DNA of 64,000 nt, taken from an uncultured Naasia sp. (lineage in GTDB: Bacteria; Actinomycetota; Actinomycetes; Actinomycetales; Microbacteriaceae). Where the stretch lies: positions 252,992 to 316,991 of the forward strand of contig CAJYYA010000012.1 of the NCBI GenBank assembly GCA_913778905.1. Reading direction: 5' to 3'. Each line of letters begins with the position of its first letter. Within the stretch, counting starts at the first letter, position 1. Position numbers and translations under genes: made by a program. This document shows positions 8,336 to 16,340 of the stretch, piece by piece. Below the pieces are notes generated by a model that had not been told where the DNA came from, made no database searches, and saw only the letters and a program-made list of their open reading frames with translations.

Positions 8336-9256
8336 ATGAGCACCCGTGCTCCGCTCATCACACGTCGGGTCGCCGTTTCGGCGGCGGCCCGACGGGCCAC
8401 GATCGCTGCCTGGCTCCTGCTGACCCCCGCCCTGATCGCCTACATCTCGTTCGTGATCTGGCCGCTGATCCTCGGCGTGCAGTATTCCTTCTACGACTGG
8501 AACGGCATCGGTCCGTCGACCTGGGTGGGGTTCGAGAACTACCTCACCGTGGTCACGGATCCGACCCTGCTCGCCTCGATCGCGAACGCGTTCATCCTGG
8601 TCGCCTTCTTCACCGTCATCCCCGTCGGAGTCGGGCTCATGCTCGCCTCCCTCATCCGCACGATGAAGGCCGGCCCGTTCACGACCATCTCGCAGACCAT
8701 CCTCTTCCTCCCCCAGATCATCCCGCTCGCCGCCGCGGGAATCGCCTGGTCGTGGATGTACGCCCAGACAGGCGCGATCAACCAGTTCCTGTCCGCCATC
8801 GGCCTCGGGGGCATCACCCGCTCGTGGCTGGCCGGCTATGACACCGCTCTCCCGGCGGTCGGTCTCATCGGTTCGTGGGTGCTCACCGGGCTCTGCACCG
8901 TTCTGCTGCTGACCGGCATCAGCAAGATCGACGGCTCGCTCTACGAGGCCATCCGCTTGGACGGCGCCGGGTGGTGGCGCGAGTTCTTCACCATCACCCT
9001 GCCCGGTCTCCGTCAGGAGATCGCGGTGCTCATCACCCTCACCGTCATCGCCGCTCTCAGCAGCTTCGACATCATCTACACCTCGACGCAGGGTGGTCCG
9101 GGTCGCGCGACCCTCGTGCCCGGCATCTCGATCTTCCGGATCGGCTTCACGCAGAGCGATGTGGGTCTCGCCTCCGCATTCGGAATCGTCCTGATGGTGC
9201 TCGTGCTCGCCGTCGTCCTCCCCATCCAGCGCCTCTCCAGGACCAGCGACCGATGA
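8336..9256 (+). CDS. Sugar ABC transporter permease, MalF type
   Basis: Inner-membrane permease of 306 residues with about six membrane segments (first at residues 22-45) and the EAA loop EAIRLDGAGWW...TLPGL that contacts the ATPase. GAGGAC lies upstream of the ATG. It follows the binding lipoprotein and overlaps the next permease by ATGA. No ATPase gene is present in the operon, as is usual for actinobacterial sugar importers served by a shared MsiK-like ATPase. Confidence 0.92.
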   Translation: MSTRAPLITRRVAVSAAARRATIAAWLLLTPALIAYISFVIWPLILGVQYSFYDWNGIGPSTWVGFENYLTVVTDPTLLASIANAFILVAFFTVIPVGVGLMLASLIRTMKAGPFTTISQTILFLPQIIPLAAAGIAWSWMYAQTGAINQFLSAIGLGGITRSWLAGYDTALPAVGLIGSWVLTGLCTVLLLTGISKIDGSLYEAIRLDGAGWWREFFTITLPGLRQEIAVLITLTVIAALSSFDIIYTSTQGGPGRATLVPGISIFRIGFTQSDVGLASAFGIVLMVLVLAVVLPIQRLSRTSDR

Positions 9257-10077
9257 TCAACAACAAATCCGAGGTCATCCTCGGCCGTCTCCTCCTCGTG
9301 ATCGCGCTGGTGATCACCCTCGTGCCTCTCGCCAGCATGCTGTCCGCCGCGCTTCAGCCCGCCGACCAGAACCCGACCGGTTTCGTCTGGCCGAGCGATC
9401 CGCAATGGATCAATTTCGTCACGGCCTTCGAGGTGGGAAACGTGTTCCGGCTCATGCAGTCGAGCGCTCTCATCGTGCTCGGGGTCGTGCCGATCAGCAT
9501 CATCATCGCCACGATGGCCGGCTACGCCCTCGGCGGTCTGCGCATGAAGGGCGGGCGCTTCATCCTCATCTTCTTCGTGCTGGGCTTGACCATCCCATTC
9601 GAGGCGCTGATCATTCCGCTCTACTACCAGGCTCAGTCGATGGGGACGCTCAACACCCAGCTCGCCATCGTCTTCCCTCTGATCGGTCTCTTCATGCCGT
9701 TCAGCGTGTTCTGGATGCGCGCGCACTTCGTCAACGTCCCGCCGGAACTCTCGGAAGCCGCCCGAGTCGACGGCGCGACGACCTGGCAGGAGTTCGTCCG
9801 GATCCAGCTGCCGCTCGCCGTGCCCGCCACGTCGGCGCTCGCGATCCTGTTGTTCCTGTGGACCTGGAATCAGTTCCTGCTGCCCGTCGTATTGGTGGCC
9901 GACCCCCTGAACCGCACGGTCGCGGGTGCGCTCACCTTCTTCCAGGGCCAGTACTCGCTGAGCATCCCGCTGCTGAACGCCGGCGCTCTGCTCATCATCA
10001 CGCCCGCGATCATCGTCTTCCTCATCTTCCAACGCCAGTTCGTCCGAGCCCTCCTCCAGGGCGCGGTCAAAGGCTGA
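9253..10077 (+). CDS. Sugar ABC transporter permease, MalG type
   Basis: Partner permease of 274 residues with six predicted membrane segments and the EAA loop SEAARVDGATTWQEF. The ATG at 9253 overlaps the previous stop (ATGA); upstream codons in this frame lie inside the preceding permease and lack membrane character, so this start is preferred. The C-terminus has the QRQFVRALLQGAVKG ending common in MalG-type subunits. Forms the channel with the 8336-9256 product. Confidence 0.92.
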   Translation: MINNKSEVILGRLLLVIALVITLVPLASMLSAALQPADQNPTGFVWPSDPQWINFVTAFEVGNVFRLMQSSALIVLGVVPISIIIATMAGYALGGLRMKGGRFILIFFVLGLTIPFEALIIPLYYQAQSMGTLNTQLAIVFPLIGLFMPFSVFWMRAHFVNVPPELSEAARVDGATTWQEFVRIQLPLAVPATSALAILLFLWTWNQFLLPVVLVADPLNRTVAGALTFFQGQYSLSIPLLNAGALLIITPAIIVFLIFQRQFVRALLQGAVKG

Positions 10078-10099
10078 TCCCCTCTTCGGTCGAGACGTC

Positions 10100-11074
10100 A
10101 TGAGTTTCACGCTGCCGGACCACTGGGTCTGGGACTTCTGGTTCGCCGATGACGGCGAGACCTTCCACATGTATTACCTGCGAGCACCGAAGTCGCTCGG
10201 CGACGAACACCTCCGGCACCGGAACGCGCGCATCGGCCATGCGACTTCCCCCGATCTCGTCGACTGGACCGATCATGGAATCGTTCTCCAACCCGGGGGG
10301 ACCGACGGCTTCGACGCCTCAGCCACCTGGACCGGCAGCGTCGTCAGGGACCCCGCGGGCGGGTGGCGCATGTTCTACACCGGTACCCGATTCGTGAACG
10401 AGACGGCCCATACCAACGTCGAGTCGGTGGGCGCGGCGCGATCCGATGACCTGCACACGTGGACGAAGACCGGGTCGCCCGTCGCCGTCCTCGACGAGCG
10501 GATCTACGAGTCGCTCGCCGACGGCACCTGGCACGAGGAGGCCTGGCGAGACCCCTGGGTGTATCCGATCGACGGTGGGTGGCGGATGCTCATCACGGCC
10601 CGCGCTCGACAGGGCGACCGACCGGATCGCGACCGTGGGGTCGTCGCGGTCGCCGAGTCCGACGACCTCGACTCCTGGACGGTCCGGCCACCGCTCGACG
10701 GCCCGGGACTCGGCTTCGCCCATCTCGAAGTGCCCCAGCTGATCACCATCGACAGCGCGCAGATGCTCCTCTTCTCCTGCGACTCCGCGCACCTCGCAGG
10801 ATCGCGTGAAGAAGCGGGCGAGACGGGAGGGATCTGGAGTGCCGAACTCCTGAGCGATGGACGGGGAGCGACGCGCTTGTCGGAGCCGACCCTCCTGCTG
10901 GACGAGCGCCTGTACAGCGGCCGTGTCATTCGTGACCGAGCCGGAGAGTGGCAGCTCCTCGCATTCGTGAACCAGGACGCCGAAGGCAGATTCGCAGGCC
11001 GCATCACCGACCCGATGCCAGTGACCATGAACAACGGCACCCTCTCGGTGCTGGTGAAGGAGACCACCCCGTGA
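10100..11074 (+). CDS. Five-bladed propeller glycosidase, GH32/GH43-like
   Basis: Cytoplasmic enzyme of 324 residues with no signal peptide. The pattern is that of beta-propeller glycosidases of the GH32/68/43 clans: an N-terminal WDFWF with candidate nucleophile Asp12, the middle motif WRDPW with Asp151 (RDP), and HLEVPQ with candidate acid Glu210. Blades repeat W-x-[MF]-[FL] strands (GWRMFYTG, GWRMLITA). It would hydrolyse an imported fructoside or pentofuranoside after uptake by the upstream ABC importer. Family assignment to GH32 versus GH43 is not settled by eye. The next gene overlaps by GTGA. Confidence 0.8.
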   Translation: MSFTLPDHWVWDFWFADDGETFHMYYLRAPKSLGDEHLRHRNARIGHATSPDLVDWTDHGIVLQPGGTDGFDASATWTGSVVRDPAGGWRMFYTGTRFVNETAHTNVESVGAARSDDLHTWTKTGSPVAVLDERIYESLADGTWHEEAWRDPWVYPIDGGWRMLITARARQGDRPDRDRGVVAVAESDDLDSWTVRPPLDGPGLGFAHLEVPQLITIDSAQMLLFSCDSAHLAGSREEAGETGGIWSAELLSDGRGATRLSEPTLLLDERLYSGRVIRDRAGEWQLLAFVNQDAEGRFAGRITDPMPVTMNNGTLSVLVKETTP

Positions 11075-12249
11075 CCGTCCCCGCTCCCACACTCGATCTG
11101 GTCGCCCCCGGTTACGAGCCGGTCGCCGACGCGTTCGCCAGAGCCTTCGAAGAATTCCCGCAGATGGGCGGTGCGCTGTCGGTGCTCGTCGACGGAACTC
11201 CGGTCGTGGAGGGCTGGGGTGGCCTCGCCGACACGAGGGACGGGTCGCCCTGGCGACAGGACACTGCCACGGTGGTGTTCTCCTGCACCAAGGGGATCAT
11301 GTCGATCCTCGCCGCGAAGCTGGTCGAAGACGGGTGCCTCCGCTACGACGCTCCGGTCGCCACCTACTGGCCGGAGTTCGCGGCCGAGGGCAAAGAAGCG
11401 ATCACGGTTCGCGAGATCCTCTCGCACCGGTCGGGTTTGTCAGCCCCCCGTCGGCCGTTCACCACCGCCCAGATGCTCGCCTGGGACCCGATCGTCGAGG
11501 GGCTCGCCGCGCAGGAGCCTCTGTGGGAGCCGGACAGCGCCTACGCCTACCACGCGATCACCCACGGCTGGCTGATCGGCGAGGTGATGCGCCGTGTGAC
11601 CGGGAAGATGCCCGGCGAGCTGCTTCGAGAGACGATCGCCGAGCCCCTCGCCGCCGATCTGTGGCTTGGTCTCGATCCCGCACTGGAGCCGCGTGTCGCG
11701 CATCTCACCGTCGGCTCGACGCTGGCCGACCTCGTCGCCGTTCAGGATGCGGAGGCGGCGGCAGCAGGAGGCATCGACTGGCCAGGGCAGGCCATGACAC
11801 TCGGCGGAGCGCTACCCCGGGCCCTGGTCACGCCCGACGGCGGCTTCAATGCGCCGGCCGCACATGAGGCGCAGATCCCCGGAGCCGGCGGGATCGCCAC
11901 CGCTCGCGGGCTCGCGACGGCCTGGTCGGCCACCGTCACCACGACCGCGGGAGTACGCCTGGTCGGCGACGACGTGCTCGACGAGGCAGCCGCCGTGCAG
12001 ACCGAGGGGGCTCCGTTCTACCCCGCACCCGCGCCCTGGCCCAGGTGGGGAATGGGCTTCCAGCTCGACTCGCAGGCACGGCACTACCTCGGAGCCGGCA
12101 GCATCGGTCACGACGGGGCGGGCGGACAGGTCGCATTCGGTGATCGCGAGCACGGTGTGGGCTTCGCTTTCGTCACCAATCAGATGGAGGCGATCGACCC
12201 TCGAGCCACCCGGATCGTGGACGCTCTCGGAACGGTCCTGCGCGGCTAA
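11071..12249 (+). CDS. Serine hydrolase of the beta-lactamase (class C/EstB) family
   Basis: Beta-lactamase-fold enzyme of 392 residues, probably an esterase or transacylase rather than an antibiotic-resistance enzyme. The catalytic SxxK is Ser71-Cys-Thr-Lys74 and the Tyr of the YxN-type motif is probably Tyr160 (YAYH). No signal peptide is seen, so it acts in the cytoplasm. The GTG at 11071 overlaps the previous stop (GTGA). As the last gene of a sugar import operon, it may remove acyl groups (for example acetyl) from the imported oligosaccharide; that is inference. The gene is convergent with the CitE-type gene and is followed within 22 bp by the right copy of the 75-bp repeat. Confidence 0.85.
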   Translation: MTVPAPTLDLVAPGYEPVADAFARAFEEFPQMGGALSVLVDGTPVVEGWGGLADTRDGSPWRQDTATVVFSCTKGIMSILAAKLVEDGCLRYDAPVATYWPEFAAEGKEAITVREILSHRSGLSAPRRPFTTAQMLAWDPIVEGLAAQEPLWEPDSAYAYHAITHGWLIGEVMRRVTGKMPGELLRETIAEPLAADLWLGLDPALEPRVAHLTVGSTLADLVAVQDAEAAAAGGIDWPGQAMTLGGALPRALVTPDGGFNAPAAHEAQIPGAGGIATARGLATAWSATVTTTAGVRLVGDDVLDEAAAVQTEGAPFYPAPAPWPRWGMGFQLDSQARHYLGAGSIGHDGAGGQVAFGDREHGVGFAFVTNQMEAIDPRATRIVDALGTVLRG

Positions 12250-12270
12250 TCGGACGCCTCCGCGGTTTTC

Positions 12271-12345
12271 GCGCGCACTCGCCGACGACCTGGCCGTGCT
12301 GCGTCGTCGGCAGAAGGCGCGTCTCGGCGACCGCGTCTCCTGAGC
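12271..12345 (+). repeat. 75-bp direct repeat, right copy
   Basis: Exact copy of 5606-5680, here without the rest of the gene. It ends two bases before the stop codon of the minus-strand CitE-type gene. The included 9-bp inverted pair (12281-12289 and 12303-12311) sits between convergent genes and could also act as a weak terminator. Confidence 0.95.
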
Positions 12346-12346
12346 A

Positions 12347-13213
12347 CTACGGACGGTCAGCCGCCCCAGCAGCCAAAGTGCGCTCGGCAGCCCTCACCAT
12401 GGCGATGTCGACGAAGGTCCCGTCTGCCAGCACGAACGCCCCGGTCCCGTCACGGGCGGCGTCTCGAATCCGCTCCACGATGAGCCGAGCCCGGGCCAGT
12501 TCGTCCTCTCCGGGTGTGAACGCCCGACGGATGACCTCGATCTGCCGCGGGTGGATCGCAGTGCGCCCCGCATACCCGAGGGCGCGCCCGTCCCGGCAAC
12601 TCCGATCGAGCCCGGTGAGGTCGGCGACGTCGGCCCACACGGCCATGAGCGGCTGCGGCAGTCCCGCGGCGGCCGCGGCGTTCACCAGTCGGGACCTCGA
12701 CCAGGCGAGCCCCGGCTCCCCCGCGGGCCCGGCAGGCACTCCGAGTTCCGCGCGGAGATCGGCCTCGCCGGACGCGACCGACGCGACGCCTGCGCTCGCG
12801 ATATCGAACGCGCGCTCGATCGCGAGCGCCGACTCGAGCAGGGCATGCACGTCGCGCCCCGGGGCCGCTGCACGGACGGAGGCCACGTCGTCGGCCGACT
12901 GCGTCTTGGGCAGGCGGATCCCGAACGCGGCGGGAAGCTCGGCGACCGCGGCGAGATCGGCCTCGTGCTCGGCGGAACCGCGGGCGTTGACCCGCACCTG
13001 CACGGCCGGCGCCGATCCGGTCGCCCCCGCGTCGCGCTCACCCCACGCGGCGGCGAACTCGGCGAGCGCCGCGCGCCCGTCCGCCTTGCGCGACGACGTC
13101 ACGGCGTCTTCGAGGTCGACGATGACCGCGTCGGCGCCCGCGTCCAGCGCCTTGGCGAAGCGGTCGGGGCGGTCGGCGGGCGCGTAGAGGGCGACGACGA
13201 TCGGGCGGGTCAC
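12347..13213 (-). CDS. CitE/HpcH-type aldolase (acyl-CoA lyase beta-subunit-like)
   Basis: TIM-barrel lyase of 288 residues in the HpcH/HpaI aldolase family, CitE branch. Seen motifs are the metal-site segment DAVIVDLEDAV, the KTQS strand, LLESALAIERAFDIA, SGEADLRAELG and GRTAIHPRQIEVIRRAFTP near the C-terminus. Members cleave beta-hydroxyacyl-CoA thioesters such as malyl-CoA or citramalyl-CoA. The GTG start overlaps the stop of the CoA-transferase gene (GTGA), so CoA activation followed by carbon-carbon cleavage is a natural pair. It is the last gene of the nine-gene minus-strand operon. Its stop lies two bases from the 75-bp repeat. Confidence 0.88.
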   Translation of the reverse strand: MTRPIVVALYAPADRPDRFAKALDAGADAVIVDLEDAVTSSRKADGRAALAEFAAAWGERDAGATGSAPAVQVRVNARGSAEHEADLAAVAELPAAFGIRLPKTQSADDVASVRAAAPGRDVHALLESALAIERAFDIASAGVASVASGEADLRAELGVPAGPAGEPGLAWSRSRLVNAAAAAGLPQPLMAVWADVADLTGLDRSCRDGRALGYAGRTAIHPRQIEVIRRAFTPGEDELARARLIVERIRDAARDGTGAFVLADGTFVDIAMVRAAERTLAAGAADRP

Positions 13214-14397
13214 GCGATCGATCCTTCCGAACGCATCCGGGCGAGATCCGCTTCCGTGAAGCCGAGCTCGGCGAGAACCTCGTCGGTGTCCGCACCGTGA
13301 CCGCGGCCGGTGAAGCGGATCGTCGCCTCGTCGTCCGACAGGCGGAACAGCGGGCCCTGCATCGCCATGTCGCCGAGGTCCTCGTCGTGGATCCGGTGGA
13401 TCGTGCCGAGAGCCTGGAACTGCGGATCCGCGACGATGTCGGCAGGATCGTAGACGGGCGCGACCGCCGCCTGCGCGGCTTCGAAGGCCTCGATCACCTC
13501 GGCACGGGAGTGCCGGGCGATCCAGGAGCCGACGGCGTCGTCGAGTTCGTCGGCGTGCTCGGCGCGCGTGGCGCCGGAGGAGAACCACGGCTCGTCGGCC
13601 AGCTCCGGGCGCCCCACGAGGGCGACGACCCGCTCGGCGATGGACTGAGCGCTCGTCGAGACGGCGACCCAGGATCCGTCGGCGGTGCGATACGTGTTGC
13701 GGGGCGCGTTGTTGGCCGAGCGGTTGCCGGTGCGCGGCTGAACCGTGCCGAGCTGGTCCCAGCGGGTGATCTGCGGCCCGAGCATGGCGAGGATGGGCTC
13801 GATGATGGCGACGTCGACGACCTGACCGGCTCCCGTGCGCTCACGGCTCTGCAGCGCGGTCATGATCGCGAAGGCGGTCGCCAGAGAGGCGATGCCGTCG
13901 GCGAGGCCGAAGGGCGGCAGGGTCGGCGGCCCATCGGGCTCCCCCGTCGCCGCCGCAAACCCGCTCATCGCCTCCGCGAGCGTGCCGAAACCGGGGCGGC
14001 TGCGATACGGACCGATCTGGCCGAACCCGGTGACCCTCGCGAGGACGAGACGAGGATTCGCGGCGGACAGCACGTCGTAACCGAGGCCCCACCGCTCGAG
14101 CGTGCCGGGGCGGAAGTTCTCGATCACGACATCGGCCGAGCGGGCGAGTCGGAGGAACGCCTCGCGCCCGTCCTCGGTGTGCAGGTCGATCGCGACGGTG
14201 CGCTTGTTGCGCCCGAGCGTCTTCCACCACAGGTTGTGGCCGTTCTTGCTCGGCCCGTGCCCGCGAGCGGGGTCGGGTTTGGTCGGGTGCTCGACCTTGA
14301 TGACGTCGGCGCCCATGTCGCCGAGGTGCATGGCGGCCATCGGGCCGGCGAACAGGGTCGACGCATCGACGACCGTCAGTCCTTCGAGGGCGCTCAT
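13210..14397 (-). CDS. CaiB/BaiF-type CoA-transferase (class III)
   Basis: Class III CoA-transferase of 395 residues, the normal length. Family signatures include LTVVDASTLFAGPMAAMHLGDMGADVIKVE, NKRTVAIDL, IENFRPGTLERWGLGY and the central FGTLAEAMSGFAAATG. The enzyme moves CoA between carboxylic acids in the cytoplasm. It starts at an ATG preceded by a purine-rich GGGAGGGGG and overlapping the stop of the TIM/SUMF1 gene by ATGA. Together with the CitE-type lyase it would activate and then split a hydroxy acid released in the pathway; the acid is not known. Confidence 0.9.
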   Translation of the reverse strand: MSALEGLTVVDASTLFAGPMAAMHLGDMGADVIKVEHPTKPDPARGHGPSKNGHNLWWKTLGRNKRTVAIDLHTEDGREAFLRLARSADVVIENFRPGTLERWGLGYDVLSAANPRLVLARVTGFGQIGPYRSRPGFGTLAEAMSGFAAATGEPDGPPTLPPFGLADGIASLATAFAIMTALQSRERTGAGQVVDVAIIEPILAMLGPQITRWDQLGTVQPRTGNRSANNAPRNTYRTADGSWVAVSTSAQSIAERVVALVGRPELADEPWFSSGATRAEHADELDDAVGSWIARHSRAEVIEAFEAAQAAVAPVYDPADIVADPQFQALGTIHRIHDEDLGDMAMQGPLFRLSDDEATIRFTGRGHGADTDEVLAELGFTEADLARMRSEGSIA

Positions 14398-16340
14398 CCC
14401 TCCCCCTCCCAGCAGATGCGGAAGCCGATCGACGGCGACGCGTCCTGGCCGAGACCCGGCAGCAGCAGTTTGGCGGCGAACTCGGGCCTGCGGACGCCGC
14501 CGTCGAAGTACCAGTCGGATCCTTCGCTCAGGTGCGCACTGCCGCCCTTGAGCATGACGAAGCGGGTGCGGCCGTCGGAGTGCTCGGACTCGGTCCAGTT
14601 CCACACCTCGGGTTTCCGGCGGGTGAATGCCGGGTCAGCCGCGGCGAGCTGCCATTCGTCCTCCGTGGGCAGACGGCCCCCGGCCCACGCTGCGTACTCG
14701 CGAGCTCGGGCGAAGGTCATACCCGTCGCGGGACGGTCCGGATCCCGGGAGTCGGTGCTCTCCCCAAGGGCATCGAGGAAGCGGGCGTACTCGGCCTCGG
14801 TCACCTCAGCCGCGGCGACGCGCACCGGCGCGGCGAGGTCGGCCACCCGTTCGAGCGTGCGCTGGTCGTGGAGGCGCGGGGGCAGCGGCTTCCACTCGTC
14901 GACGTAGGGCGCTCCGTCGTACATGCCGGTCTCGCGCATGCGATACCGGACGGTGAGCACGTGCTCCCCGGCGGGAACGACGACGGTCGGCTCGGGCGCC
15001 GCCCCATCGCCCGGGCGCTCGCGCCGCGGGCCCGCCCACGCCGGGGCGGTCAGGCGCCGGGGGCGGCGATGCGGGAAGGACGCGTCGCGCACGGGCGGTT
15101 CCGCCGCGAGCGCCTGGCGAACCTCGTCCAGGACGGCCGGGCGTGAGACGCCGGTCGCGAGGCGGACGACCGCCGCGACGCCGCCCGCCGGAACCGCGAC
15201 CGCACGTACGGTCTCGGCGGAGTCGTGAAGCGGCACGTGGTCGCCGTCGAAGCGGACCTCCGCGGCAGCGTCCGACACGTTCGCGAGCAGCACCAGTTCC
15301 ACGCCGTCGAGCAGGAAGGACGAGCCGAAGACCGGAGCCGAGTGGATCGTCAACGGCGTCCACTCCCCCTCGACCAGCCAGCGATGGAAGCCGCGCTGGA
15401 CGGGCAGCATCCGCCGGAGGGTCGCCGCGTCGCGGTCGTTCCAGCCGACCCACGCACCGAACACGACCTCCCACACCATGACCCCGACGCCGTTGAGCCA
15501 GGCGGAGCGCAGCTCCTCGGCATGGTCGCGATGCCAGCGGCGGATGTGGTGCTGCATGTGACGGCGCTCGAACCAGCGGGCGCGCAGCACGCCGGGTACG
15601 TCGGAGTCGGCGAACCATTGCGCCCACGACAGCGTGTGGTCGGCGATGCGCTCGGTGGCGAGCTTCGACTCGCCCTCGAGGCCGATGCCGGGACGGGCAG
15701 CGTCGAGGGCGGCGACGAGCTCGGGATCCGCCTTCCTCAGGGTGTCGAGGAACACCCCGTCGGCGCCCAATCGGCGAACGGTGACGGCCAGCTCCTCGGC
15801 GTCCTCCCCGCCGCGGCGGGTGCCGGTGTCCCAGGGGTTGTAGTCGACGAACACGGCGACACCCTCCGCGTGCAATGCCGCGGCGGCCTCCTCGAGACCG
15901 GGGACGCGATAGAAGTCCCACTGGTTGCGGTCGTCGATGCCTATGACGGGGTAGGCGTGCCAGAGCACGACCCCGTCGATGCCGCCGAAGCGCTCACGCG
16001 CATCGGCGAGGAAGCGCTCCGGCGTGAAGCGCTGGGCCTCGAAGTCGAAGAACAGCTCGTCCCAGAGCCACACCTGGGCCACGGTGAAGCAGCGGCTGGC
16101 CCAGGCCGAGGCGGGGTCGTCGTAGCGGTCTGGCGTACCCAAGCGCGCGCGGGCCCCGTCGCGCCAGGCCATCAGCTGACTCCGCCACGCAGGAAGATCG
16201 GCGGGGTCGGTCGGCGGGATGAAGATCTTCGCGTCGTCCAGCGATTCGGCGGCGGTTCCGACGGTGACGTCGGCGTCGAGCGGGACCGGCGTGGGTCGAT
16301 CGATCTCGCGCGGCACCAGCGGGTCGAAGCCTCCGCTCAC
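14394..16340 (-). CDS. TIM-barrel hydrolase-like protein fused to a SUMF1-fold domain
   Basis: Protein of 648 residues. Residues about 60-340 look like a glycoside-hydrolase TIM barrel: GVVLWHAYP, VFVDYNPWDTG, DGVFLDT, GEGESK-type strand (GLEGES) and GVMVWEVVFG carry acidic or aromatic residues at strand ends. A beta-sandwich-like linker follows, then about 510-648 is a SUMF1/formylglycine-generating-enzyme fold with GMTFARAREYAAWAGGRLPTEDEW, WNWTES, MLKGGSAH and a terminal GFRIC. The paired catalytic cysteines expected of true formylglycine enzymes are not in place, so this domain more likely binds carbohydrate. No signal peptide: cytoplasmic. Start GTG overlaps the previous stop (GTGA). Precise function unknown; glycosidase is the best guess. 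Confidence 0.75.
   Translation of the reverse strand: MSGGFDPLVPREIDRPTPVPLDADVTVGTAAESLDDAKIFIPPTDPADLPAWRSQLMAWRDGARARLGTPDRYDDPASAWASRCFTVAQVWLWDELFFDFEAQRFTPERFLADARERFGGIDGVVLWHAYPVIGIDDRNQWDFYRVPGLEEAAAALHAEGVAVFVDYNPWDTGTRRGGEDAEELAVTVRRLGADGVFLDTLRKADPELVAALDAARPGIGLEGESKLATERIADHTLSWAQWFADSDVPGVLRARWFERRHMQHHIRRWHRDHAEELRSAWLNGVGVMVWEVVFGAWVGWNDRDAATLRRMLPVQRGFHRWLVEGEWTPLTIHSAPVFGSSFLLDGVELVLLANVSDAAAEVRFDGDHVPLHDSAETVRAVAVPAGGVAAVVRLATGVSRPAVLDEVRQALAAEPPVRDASFPHRRPRRLTAPAWAGPRRERPGDGAAPEPTVVVPAGEHVLTVRYRMRETGMYDGAPYVDEWKPLPPRLHDQRTLERVADLAAPVRVAAAEVTEAEYARFLDALGESTDSRDPDRPATGMTFARAREYAAWAGGRLPTEDEWQLAAADPAFTRRKPEVWNWTESEHSDGRTRFVMLKGGSAHLSEGSDWYFDGGVRRPEFAAKLLLPGLGQDASPSIGFRICWEGEG

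Noticed and set aside
11071..12249. Antibiotic-resistance beta-lactamase
   Set aside because: SxxK is present but there is no signal peptide and the gene belongs to a sugar operon, so esterase is more likely.
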